DNA of 14,547 bases from Pseudomonadota bacterium (GTDB taxonomy: Bacteria > Pseudomonadota > Gammaproteobacteria > Pseudomonadales > Oleiphilaceae). A program made the translations under genes and the position numbers. The notes below the pieces were generated by a model. That model was not told where the DNA came from. It was given only the letters and a program-made list of their open reading frames with translations, and made no database searches. The DNA lies in NCBI GenBank assembly GCA_023430625.1, contig JAEZAA010000066.1:1-14547 (forward strand), read 5' to 3'. This document shows, one piece after another, positions 1-7,286 of this stretch. Numbering within the stretch: the stretch's first letter is position 1; every line of letters begins with the position of its first letter.

Positions 1-582
1 GATGTGAACGAACCGGGGCTGAAAGGCAAAGGCATTTTCAGTGGCGACACCATCATCGAGAAGGAATACTGGGGCAGCCGCGCGCTGCAGCTGTGCTTCT
101 TCCGCTATGTACTCGCCCAGAAGCTGATGTCGCCCCATCGCCCGGTGTTCTGGTTCCTCATTTCCAAGGGCTATAAAACCTTCCTGTTGATGGCCAACAA
201 CTTCAAGCATTACTACCCGAATCCCGAAGGCCGTGACTCGCACTTGCAGGGCGTGGTGCAGACCTACTGCGAGCAGCTGTTTCCCGGACATTACGATCAA
301 GCGCGCGAGATTCTCGATTTCGGCGAGAACGCCCAATGCCTGCGGGGCGATGTGGCGGCCATCAGCGAAGAGCTGCGACTGACCCATGAGAAGATCCGCT
401 TCTTCGAGATTCGCAATCCCACCTGGACCAAGGGTACGGAGTTACCCTGTGTGGGCATCATCGATTATGCGTCTGCCTTCGGCTTCGTGAGCAAGGCGGT
501 GCGTAGTTTGTTCGGCGGTAAGACCAAGGCAGCCAAAGCAACTGGCGGCGTGCGGGCGTTACCCGGTCGCTCGGCGGCATAA
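1..582 (+). CDS. Conserved hypothetical protein, 5'-truncated by window edge
   Basis: The reading frame is open from base 1 and ends in TAA at 580-582, giving 193 codons. The GTG at 4 has no room for an upstream ribosome site, so the true start probably lies outside the window. I do not recognise a named family. The visible part has an aromatic-rich core (RPVFWFLISKGYKTFLL, then NNFKHYYPNP), an NPTW motif about 45 residues from the end, and a low-complexity tail rich in Lys, Ala, Gly and Arg. The hydrophobic stretches are short and beta-like; I see no clear membrane helix. The WFLISKGYKT strand followed by a basic/aromatic segment is reminiscent of GNAT-like conserved hypotheticals, but no acetyl-CoA loop is obvious. 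It is convergent with the c-di-GMP gene 56 bp downstream. That it is a real gene is fairly sure; its function is unknown. Confidence 0.75.
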   Translation, partial: DVNEPGLKGKGIFSGDTIIEKEYWGSRALQLCFFRYVLAQKLMSPHRPVFWFLISKGYKTFLLMANNFKHYYPNPEGRDSHLQGVVQTYCEQLFPGHYDQAREILDFGENAQCLRGDVAAISEELRLTHEKIRFFEIRNPTWTKGTELPCVGIIDYASAFGFVSKAVRSLFGGKTKAAKATGGVRALPGRSAA

Positions 583-594
583 CGCAGCCTGATT

Positions 595-619
595 GCTGCC
601 TGGTACAACGCTAGGCAGC
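595..619. terminator. Hairpin between convergent genes, candidate bidirectional terminator
   Basis: GCTGCCT at 595-601 and AGGCAGC at 613-619 form a perfect 7-bp stem with an 11-nt loop. It sits in the 56-bp gap between the stops of the convergent genes ending at 582 (+) and 639 (-). Neither side has a run of T, so it is not a classical intrinsic terminator; position is the main argument. Confidence 0.35.
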
Positions 620-638
620 GTTCGGTGTCCTCTCGGAA

Positions 639-2834
639 TTATCGCAGCAGCAACTGCTCAAACGTCTGGGACGGCACTGGTTTGGAAAACAGATAGCCTT
701 GACCGTAATCGCAGCCGATGTCCCGGAGCGCGACTAACTGCGCTTCGGTCTCGATACCTTCCGCAATGGTTTTCATGCCCAGTTTATGGGCCATGGCGAT
801 AATGCCTTCGACGATGGTGTGGCTGTTGCGGTTGGAGAGCATATCCTGCACGAAGGACTGGTCGATCTTCAGATAATCCACATGATACTTCTTCAGGTAT
901 GCCATCGAGGCATAGCCGGTTCCGAAATCATCGATCGCCACTTCGATTCCCGCGTGCTGGAACGCCGACAAGGTGTTGTTGATCGCGCTGGAGGCGTTCA
1001 GCAGGACATTCTCAGTAATCTCGACCGAGATGGAGTTACGGGCCAGCTTCATGGATTTGAGGTGGTTGAACCAGTCGTCATGATTCTGGGCCATGAACTG
1101 TAGGGGCGACTTGTTGATGCTGATCTGGAACGGACGCTCCAGGAGCATGCTCCATTCCTTCGCCTGCCGGGTTGCTTCAAGAAAGACCCAGTCACCCAGG
1201 GCTGTGATCTGGCCGCTTTCCTCCGCCAACTGGATGAAATCCGACGGTGGCAGCAGGCCGCGGGTGGGGTGTTGCCAGCGGACCAGGGCTTCCGCTTTCA
1301 GGATCTGTCCATCCCCGAGGCCGACAATGGGCTGATAGTGCAGCCGGAACTGATTCTCCGCCAAGGCGGAATGCAGATCGTCGATCAACCGCAGTCGTTG
1401 CAGCGCCGCGACCTGCAGTTGGCGCGTGAAGAAGCTGAACTGGCTGCGGCCGCTGTTCTTGGCGATGTACATGGCCTGGTCGGCGTTGCGGATCAGATCC
1501 TCCGGCTGCAAGGCGTCTCGCGGGTACAGGGTAATGCCGATGCTGCCGGACACGTGAACCAGGGTCTGGTCCAGTTGAAAGGGGCGGGCCAGCTCATCCA
1601 GGATCTTGCGGGCGGTGTATTCCACATGGGAGTCGTCATCGAGCTCAGTGAGAATCACCGTGAATTCGTCGCCGCCGAGTCGCGCCACGGTGTCGGATTC
1701 ACGCACACAGCTGTTGATACGGTCTGCCACCTGGATCAGCAGGCTGTCGCCAGCGTCATGGCCGTGCAGGTCGTTGACCTGCTTGAAGCGGTCCAGGTCG
1801 ATAAAGAACAGCGCCAACGGCGTGCGTTTGCGATGGCAATGGCGGATTTCCTGGGTCAGGCGGTCACGGAACAGGCGCCGGTTGGGCAGGCCGGTCAAGG
1901 CATCGTAGTTGGCCTCCCGCCAGATCCGCTCATCGGTTTTCTTGCGCTGGGTGACATCCCGCGTGGTGCCGGCGACGGCTTCGAGCTGGCCCTGGTCGTC
2001 GGTCACGGGTACCAGGATGTATTCAAAGAACCAGTTCTTGCCGGATGGCGCCTTGAAAGGAACTTCGGCCCGCACCGGCTGTTTGCGGTCGATGACTTCC
2101 GCCAGGTGCATGTGCAGTTGGGCCTGTTGCTCGGACGCGAGCCCCAGATCCTCAACACCGCAACCGATCAGGCGGTCCAGGGGGATTTCCAACTGATCGG
2201 CGGCGGCCTTGTTGGCGTAGATCAGGCGTCCTTCCAGGTTGAAAACAAAGCTCTGATCCGCCGTGGCGGATAAGGCGGCTTCATAGAGACGGCGCTGTTT
2301 TTCTTTTTCTTGCGCGAGAATCTCCACCTGCAGAAGCAGGCGTTGGAAGTCGAGCTGCTCCGTGCGGCGTGCCTGCGACAGTTGTTGATTGGCCTGGTCC
2401 AGGCGTGCGCGCAGATTCAAGCGTTTCCGCGCCGCTTGGGCCGCACACCGGATCGTCTGGGCGAGCTGCGCGTTGTCCGGATCGACCAGAGACCATTCCC
2501 GACCCAGTCGCGGGGTGCGACGCAAGGTTGCTTCCAGTGCGGCTCGTTCGCCGGCTGCAGGCGTGAACAGAATCGGGCCGGATGGCCAGTGGTTTCGTAC
2601 CTGTCGGGCGACCGCAATGGGATTGGCGACACCGGGGCCAATGACAACGGCGGCCAATGACAAATCGTCGGGCTCCAACTCCTGTAGCTGATCGACGGCG
2701 CGGGTCGCGTCGGCCGTGGTCACCTGGAAATTGGCGCTACGCAGACGCTGGGCAAGATGGCTGGAACTGCCTGGGTCGCCAGCGGCGGGAGCAATCACCA
2801 AAACGGACTCTGTGCCTGATTCAATCGTACTCAC
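639..2834 (-). CDS. PAS-GGDEF-EAL bifunctional diguanylate cyclase/phosphodiesterase with degenerate REC-like N-terminus
   Basis: Predicted to make and/or degrade cyclic di-GMP in the cytoplasm; no membrane segment is seen. Numbering is from the GTG at 2834 (731 aa). Residues ~5-125 resemble a receiver fold (strand VLVIAP, then LAAVVIGPG), but the phospho-acceptor Asp is absent. Residues ~138-183 are heptad-like and predicted coiled coil. Residues ~187-296 form a PAS domain ending in TTRDVTQRK. The GGDEF domain spans ~309-466 with GGDEF intact at 387-391 and an RESD inhibitory I-site at 378-381. The EAL domain spans ~478-731 with EAL at 515-517. Its metal and catalytic residues look present: Asn574, Glu605, Asp635-Asp636, Lys656, Glu692 and Gln712. 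Both activities could therefore be functional. A longer reading from a TTG at 2870 is possible. I prefer the GTG because it forms a GTGA overlap with the upstream stop, implying translational coupling; its own Shine-Dalgarno is weak. Confidence 0.93.
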   Translation of the reverse strand: MSTIESGTESVLVIAPAAGDPGSSSHLAQRLRSANFQVTTADATRAVDQLQELEPDDLSLAAVVIGPGVANPIAVARQVRNHWPSGPILFTPAAGERAALEATLRRTPRLGREWSLVDPDNAQLAQTIRCAAQAARKRLNLRARLDQANQQLSQARRTEQLDFQRLLLQVEILAQEKEKQRRLYEAALSATADQSFVFNLEGRLIYANKAAADQLEIPLDRLIGCGVEDLGLASEQQAQLHMHLAEVIDRKQPVRAEVPFKAPSGKNWFFEYILVPVTDDQGQLEAVAGTTRDVTQRKKTDERIWREANYDALTGLPNRRLFRDRLTQEIRHCHRKRTPLALFFIDLDRFKQVNDLHGHDAGDSLLIQVADRINSCVRESDTVARLGGDEFTVILTELDDDSHVEYTARKILDELARPFQLDQTLVHVSGSIGITLYPRDALQPEDLIRNADQAMYIAKNSGRSQFSFFTRQLQVAALQRLRLIDDLHSALAENQFRLHYQPIVGLGDGQILKAEALVRWQHPTRGLLPPSDFIQLAEESGQITALGDWVFLEATRQAKEWSMLLERPFQISINKSPLQFMAQNHDDWFNHLKSMKLARNSISVEITENVLLNASSAINNTLSAFQHAGIEVAIDDFGTGYASMAYLKKYHVDYLKIDQSFVQDMLSNRNSHTIVEGIIAMAHKLGMKTIAEGIETEAQLVALRDIGCDYGQGYLFSKPVPSQTFEQLLLR

Positions 2835-3994
2835 AACAAGGGTAACCCCAGCAAGGCTCGACCGGTCCAACTGCGCAACAGGTCGGTGGTGGGTGACATC
2901 ACGTGGCTGGCGCGGGCATCGCGCAGCATCTGCGCAATCCGGCTGTTCTCGCGATAGGCCTGGCCGCCGCAGATGGTCATGGCTTCATTGGCAATGGTGA
3001 CCGCGGTTTCGCCCGCTTCCGCCTTGCTGGCCAGGATCATGGGGAGGGCATCCGGTTCCCCCAGGTCCGCGCGAATGGCTGCTTCCCTGAGCAGGCAGCG
3101 CGTCTTTTCCACCGCGACCCACATTTCGCCGAAACGGTTCTGCAGGGTGCCGATCTGCGCCAGCGGTTCCTCGAAATAACTGTGGCTCCGGTTGCGCAGG
3201 TGGGCCGAGGCCGCTTCCAGCGCCGACTGGGCGATACCCAGGTAGGTGCCGGCCATGGCCATCAGGAAGTAGGGGGCAACCACCTCAAACACATACCAGA
3301 CCTGATCGCCCTGCTCGCCAAGGAGGTGAGTCTGGGGAACCCGCACGTCGGAAAAGCGCAGGCCGCGCGAGGAGTTGCCGCGCATGCCGAATCCCTTCCA
3401 GGGCTCCAGCCATTCCAGCCCCGGCGTATCTTTGTCCACCACCAGACAACTGAAGTCTCCCAGCCCGCTCTCATCACCGGTCGCCACCGTGGAGACCACA
3501 TAGGAATCGGCGTGGCCGCCATTGGTGACGAACTGCTTGGTGCCATTGACGATAAAGTTGCTGCCATCCTGGCTCAGTCTGGTCTCCGGCAGATAGAAAT
3601 GCGCACCGGTGCCGCTTTCCGACAGGGCGAGGGTGGTGATGTGTTCGCCCCGGGCAATCGGTTTCAGGTAGCGCTCCTGCTGGTAACCTGTCGCCTTGGC
3701 GGCGATGACGGCGGTCCCCACGCAGTGCATGCCGAAGCAGAGGGCGGAGGAGGGACAGGCTTTGCCGATGGTTTCGGTCAGGACGCTCAGGGCCAGCAGT
3801 CCCTGGCCCCGGCCTCCCAACGACTCGGGGACATGAAGGCCGAGCAGACCTTCTTGCGCCAGGGCCTGCATGGAATGCGCAGGCCACAGGCAGTTTTCAT
3901 CCACCTCGCGGGCGCGGGGGGCTATCTGTTGTTCCGTAATGCGTTCGGCCGCCGCCTGGAGCTCAATCAACGTCGACGACAAGCGACTACTCAT
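2831..3994 (-). CDS. Acyl-CoA dehydrogenase-fold flavoprotein lacking the canonical catalytic Glu
   Basis: Length 387 aa, normal for the family. It has the N-terminal helical domain (~1-120), the beta domain with the flavin-loop motif LSESGTGAH (~124-132), KQFVTNGG (153-160), GMRGNSSRG (203-211) then FSDVRVP, and the C-terminal helical bundle (~230-387) with GGQAYRENS. FAD-dependent oxidation of a thioester or related substrate is the family role. In classical enzymes the C-terminal region carries a Tyr-Glu-Gly-Thr segment whose Glu removes the alpha-proton. Here the equivalent stretch reads HVMSPTTDLL (~364-373), with no Glu. The protein may use another base, or belong to acyl-CoA-dehydrogenase-like monooxygenase/oxidase relatives such as the DszC side of the family. 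The ATG at 3994 is preceded by GGAA about 8 nt upstream; a reading from 4135 adds 47 residues unlike the family and is unlikely. It is the first gene of a unit with the c-di-GMP enzyme. The substrate cannot be told. Confidence 0.9.
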   Translation of the reverse strand: MSSRLSSTLIELQAAAERITEQQIAPRAREVDENCLWPAHSMQALAQEGLLGLHVPESLGGRGQGLLALSVLTETIGKACPSSALCFGMHCVGTAVIAAKATGYQQERYLKPIARGEHITTLALSESGTGAHFYLPETRLSQDGSNFIVNGTKQFVTNGGHADSYVVSTVATGDESGLGDFSCLVVDKDTPGLEWLEPWKGFGMRGNSSRGLRFSDVRVPQTHLLGEQGDQVWYVFEVVAPYFLMAMAGTYLGIAQSALEAASAHLRNRSHSYFEEPLAQIGTLQNRFGEMWVAVEKTRCLLREAAIRADLGEPDALPMILASKAEAGETAVTIANEAMTICGGQAYRENSRIAQMLRDARASHVMSPTTDLLRSWTGRALLGLPLL

Positions 3995-4275
3995 ACTTGA
4001 TTTTCCGATACCCAGCGACAGGGTAATTCGTCCTTGAGTTTGCTGATGTGCGGTTTCTAAAGAGCGATCCGACTTCTTCTGGCAGGTTCTGTCAGGGAAG
4101 AAACTCCGATGCAGCACGCATTTTAATGTAGGCACCTGTCGTACCGTTAAGTCCAGTGAGTTCAGTGCAAAGCCCCAGGCCCGCGACTATTCTTTTATAG
4201 ACAGCTGTACATCTCTTTTCGCCATGACCGCACGCAGGTCGTAAAAGCAGTATTGAGTTGAGGCAAGCCATATCC
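3995..4275. promoter_or_regulatory. Divergent intergenic region between flavoenzyme and serine hydrolase genes
   Basis: These 281 bp should carry promoters for both flanking genes. They are more AT-rich than their neighbours around 4186-4215, where ACTATTCTTTTATAG offers -10-like hexamers for the plus strand, but no good -35 lies at 16-18 bp. I see no convincing minus-strand promoter pair, no strong dyad and no credible small gene. Confidence 0.3.
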
Positions 4276-5562
4276 ATGCAAGTAGTCCGTCGTAAGTGGC
4301 ATCTCAGCGATGTCGACCGGAATCTGGATACGGTGACCCGTATCCGTCACGACCAGGAAGTCGCACCCCAGGATGTGGGCATCTCCGTCAGCGGCGCCGG
4401 CCGCATCTGGCGCGCAACCCAGGAGCTCTACAAGACCGGGACCCATCCCGCCATCAGTCTCTGCGTGCGGCGCCAGGGGCAGATTCTGTTCAATCGCTCG
4501 CTGGGGCACGCCTCCGGTAATGGCCCACAGGATGGGCGGGAGGTGCCGAAAAGGGTGATGACACCGGATACGCCGGTTTGTCTTTTTTCTGCCTCCAAGG
4601 CCGTCACCGCGCTGCTGATGCACAAGCTGGCGGAGCTGGGCCATGTCAGTCTCATGGACCCGGTCAGCGACTATCTGCCGGAGTTCGCCAAGCACGGCAA
4701 GCGCAGCATCACGATTCACCAGATCCTGTCGCACCGGGGCGGTATTCCGGGGCTGGCGCCCAACACGCCCATTGCAACCCTGTTCGATACAGATGAAGTC
4801 TGGCGCCTGCTGTGCGAGGCGCGGCCGATCTGTGTCGACGGCAGCACGCTGGCGTATCACGCCATTACCGGTGGCTTCGTGTTGCAACGCGTCCTGGAAA
4901 AGGTTACCGGCGACAGCATTCAGAACTTCCTGGACCGCTACATCCGCCAGCCCATGGGCATGCGCTATTTCACCTTCGGCCTGGATGCAGCCCAGGTGGA
5001 AGAGGCGGCCGACAACTACTTCAGCGGTCCACGCCCACCGTTTCCGCTCAGTCACCTGGTAAACCGTGCCCTGGGTGCCAGTTTCGAAGTGGCGGCGCAG
5101 GTGTCCAATGGACCTCATTGGCACCAGGCGGTGATTCCGGCGGCCAACATCTATGGCACTGCGGAAGAGGCGGGACGGTTCTTCCAGATGATGCTCAATG
5201 AAGGGGAGTGGAACGGGCAGCAGCTATTCCAGCCAAAAACCATCCGCCGCGCGGTCGAGGAGTACGGGCGGATGCAGCTCGACCGGACGCTCTGCATTCC
5301 CATGCGCTATAGCGCCGGCTTTATGCTGGGGGCGAATCCGGTCGGCATGTGGGGGATCAACACGGAGCGGGCCTTTGGGCATGTGGGCCTGATCAATAAG
5401 TTGTGCTGGGCCGATCCGGACCGGCAACTGTCGGTCAGTGTGCTGACCACGGGCATCCCGTTGGTGAGCCATCATGTACCCAGGCTGGTGCAACTGGTTC
5501 ATGAAATTAGCCGGACCTGTAAACCCGGGCATGCCGGATTGCCGCGACGCCTAGTGGGCTGA
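4276..5562 (+). CDS. Serine hydrolase of the beta-lactamase class C / EstB-like esterase family
   Basis: The 428-aa product from the ATG at 4276 has the penicilloyl-serine-transferase fold signatures. These are S-x-x-K as SASK (Ser105, Lys108), a Tyr motif YHA (Tyr194) followed by ITGG, and HVG (369-371) in place of the Lys-Thr-Gly box. The YHA and HxG variants are typical of esterases, lipid hydrolases and LACTB/CubicO relatives, so ester or amide hydrolysis is more likely than beta-lactam resistance. There is no signal peptide, and the first ~35 residues are charged and polar, so the enzyme is probably cytoplasmic. A TTG at 4258 in frame would add six residues. AGG at 4261-4263 is 12 nt from the ATG, a rather long spacing, so the exact start is uncertain. 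The 3' end overlaps the convergent lipoprotein gene by 12 bp. The natural substrate is not evident. Confidence 0.9.
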   Translation: MQVVRRKWHLSDVDRNLDTVTRIRHDQEVAPQDVGISVSGAGRIWRATQELYKTGTHPAISLCVRRQGQILFNRSLGHASGNGPQDGREVPKRVMTPDTPVCLFSASKAVTALLMHKLAELGHVSLMDPVSDYLPEFAKHGKRSITIHQILSHRGGIPGLAPNTPIATLFDTDEVWRLLCEARPICVDGSTLAYHAITGGFVLQRVLEKVTGDSIQNFLDRYIRQPMGMRYFTFGLDAAQVEEAADNYFSGPRPPFPLSHLVNRALGASFEVAAQVSNGPHWHQAVIPAANIYGTAEEAGRFFQMMLNEGEWNGQQLFQPKTIRRAVEEYGRMQLDRTLCIPMRYSAGFMLGANPVGMWGINTERAFGHVGLINKLCWADPDRQLSVSVLTTGIPLVSHHVPRLVQLVHEISRTCKPGHAGLPRRLVG

Positions 5563-7236
5563 TTGGGTCTGATTAATAGAGTCCAGCAGGGGCAGTTCGA
5601 CGGAGCCGCTGATGCTTGCAAAGCCCAGCCAGCCTTGGGGGTTGAGGAAGTACTGCGCGGTAAAACCCTGGGCCACCAGCACCAGGGTATCGCCTGCCTT
5701 GAGCTGGCGGGCAACCGCCGGCATCTCCACCCGATGAGTTCCGGCACCGGCGATGGGCACGAACTGTTCACTGAGAATGTCGATATAGCGGTTGTGGGCG
5801 CCGCGTACGCCTAACGCGACAAACACCAGGCCGCGTCCGTCGTCGGTTTCAAGCTCGAGCGTCAGTTGCGGAAACCCGATCATGTCCTGGGGCTGACTCA
5901 GGTTGACCAGGGGAATAAAGGCCGGGCGCAGCCAGCCACCGCTGGTGGCCTGTGCCTCGGCCGGTTGTGGTGAATCGGCACCGATCCAGCCCAGTAACTG
6001 GTCCAGCGGAGACAGTAACACCTCAAGCGACCCGCTCTGGGACAGCTTGAGGCGGGTCGGTCGAATTTCGAACGCCGGTCCGCCTTCTGCCAATTCAGTC
6101 AGTACGACACCCTCGTCGTCGGCAAAGGTGACGCAGAGCGGGGGAATGCGCTGCTGAGGCGGATGTTCTCTTAGTTTCTCGTCCAACCACTGCAGGATCA
6201 TCTCGACCGCTGTAAACCGGGTGTCGCCGCAGACTAGATCGTCCTGGGTGTTATAGAGCGGAAGACCCGACCAGCGCTGCATGGGCCAGGGCAGGATATG
6301 GCCGTCCTGGATCGCGATCAGTCGCGCATCGCGCCCATGGCCGAGCGCGCATTGCCAGTTCCGGTAGCCCGCGCGCAGCGGCATGAGGCTGTCGCGAAAG
6401 CCCTGCAGAAACAAGGCGTCCGCCTGGATGGCTTGGCCCTGGTCGCAATAGCGGCTGGGGCTGCGCAGGGCGAATTCCTTGGCTGCAGGCTCACTCAGGG
6501 TGCCGCCGAGCAGGTCCAGGTAATCGAGCGCCAGTCCGAAATCGAAGCCGCTGCTCAGGGTGCCGATTCCCACTAACGCCGTGGTCCAGGCGGATTTCAC
6601 CTGACCCAGGGGCGCCAGGGCGTCCGCCAGGTCGTACCAGGTGGCGATAGGAACCAGGGCATCGATGCGGGCATCTTGCATACTGGCGAGGATCTGTACC
6701 GCACCGCCGTAGCTCTCGCCGATGGTCGCAATCAGCGGATCGCCCTCTTTTCTAGCCAGCCGTGGCACTTGTGCCTCGGCCCAGTCGATTACATGACTGA
6801 GATCGCGCACTTCATAATCCGGATGCATCAGCAATACATCGCCACCGCTTTCACCAAAGCCCCGCTGGTCATAGGATAAAACCCAATAGCCCTGGCGCCA
6901 GGCTTCAACGGCGGCGCGCCCGGACAGAACGAATTGGGCATACAGACCATAGGGGCCCGACGCGCGAAAGGCACCGAAACCGTGGGTGTGAATAATCAGC
7001 GGCGCCTGCTCGCCGGGTGCCAGGGCAGGCTGGTACAGTGTGGCAGCCAGCACCTCGCCATCCGGCGTGGGGATTTCCACATCGAAATAGGTTTCGCGTA
7101 AGGATTCTTCCGGTGTGAGGCTGAGATAGGGCGCCCTGGCGTTGATCGAGCTGCAGCCCGATACAGCCGCTAACCAGTAAACCGCCAGGATGGCAGGTAG
7201 CAGTGGACTCTTGCGGATAGCCGGGATCAGGTTCAT
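5551..7236 (-). CDS. Alpha/beta hydrolase lipoprotein, CocE/NonD (X-Pro peptidase S15-like) type
   Basis: The product has 561 aa. The N-terminus is a lipoprotein signal: basic residues, a hydrophobic stretch and the lipobox VSGC, with the lipidated Cys at 28. The following Ser-Ser argues for outer-membrane sorting, i.e. a periplasm-facing anchored enzyme. The alpha/beta hydrolase domain (~50-330) shows HTHGFGAF near the oxyanion site, SYDQRGFGESGG, the nucleophile elbow GESYGG (Ser175), an acid in GFRDSL (Asp282) and the histidine in QDGHILPW (His313). Residues ~400-550 are beta-rich and match the jelly-roll C-terminal domain of the CocE/S15 group. Expected activity is esterase or amidase toward acyl substrates; specificity is unknown. 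No good Shine-Dalgarno precedes the ATG. It is divergent from the PLP enzyme with only 50 bp between starts, and tail-to-tail with another serine hydrolase. Confidence 0.88.
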   Translation of the reverse strand: MNLIPAIRKSPLLPAILAVYWLAAVSGCSSINARAPYLSLTPEESLRETYFDVEIPTPDGEVLAATLYQPALAPGEQAPLIIHTHGFGAFRASGPYGLYAQFVLSGRAAVEAWRQGYWVLSYDQRGFGESGGDVLLMHPDYEVRDLSHVIDWAEAQVPRLARKEGDPLIATIGESYGGAVQILASMQDARIDALVPIATWYDLADALAPLGQVKSAWTTALVGIGTLSSGFDFGLALDYLDLLGGTLSEPAAKEFALRSPSRYCDQGQAIQADALFLQGFRDSLMPLRAGYRNWQCALGHGRDARLIAIQDGHILPWPMQRWSGLPLYNTQDDLVCGDTRFTAVEMILQWLDEKLREHPPQQRIPPLCVTFADDEGVVLTELAEGGPAFEIRPTRLKLSQSGSLEVLLSPLDQLLGWIGADSPQPAEAQATSGGWLRPAFIPLVNLSQPQDMIGFPQLTLELETDDGRGLVFVALGVRGAHNRYIDILSEQFVPIAGAGTHRVEMPAVARQLKAGDTLVLVAQGFTAQYFLNPQGWLGFASISGSVELPLLDSINQTQSAH

Positions 7237-7286
7237 AAAGGCAAACTAATCCCTACCAGGGAATTTAACAACGAAAGAAGCAACCA
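7237..7286. promoter_or_regulatory. 50-bp shared divergent promoter region with a small palindrome
   Basis: Only 50 bp separate the start codons of the lipoprotein hydrolase (-) and the PLP enzyme (+), so the promoters must overlap each other or the flanking coding sequences. TCCCT at 7250-7254 and AGGGA at 7258-7262 form an inverted repeat around ACC, in the middle of the gap: a possible operator. No confident -35/-10 pair was found on either strand. Confidence 0.35.

Noticed and set aside
1269..2273. Long plus-strand open frame antisense to the c-di-GMP gene
   Set aside because: The minus-strand frame carries complete PAS, GGDEF and EAL motifs; the antisense frame has no motif and is a product of GC-rich codon use.
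2903..4000. 365-codon plus-strand open frame antisense to the flavoenzyme
   Set aside because: Exactly shadows the acyl-CoA dehydrogenase-like gene, and the composition is biased with no recognisable domain.
4195..5124. 309-codon minus-strand frame antisense to the serine hydrolase
   Set aside because: The plus strand has the SASK, YHA and HVG motifs in order; the antisense frame is rich in His, Gln and Arg with no domain.
4276..5562. True beta-lactamase resistance gene
   Set aside because: The Tyr-x-Asn and Lys-Thr-Gly boxes are replaced by YHA and HVG, and there is no secretion signal, which fits an esterase-type relative better.
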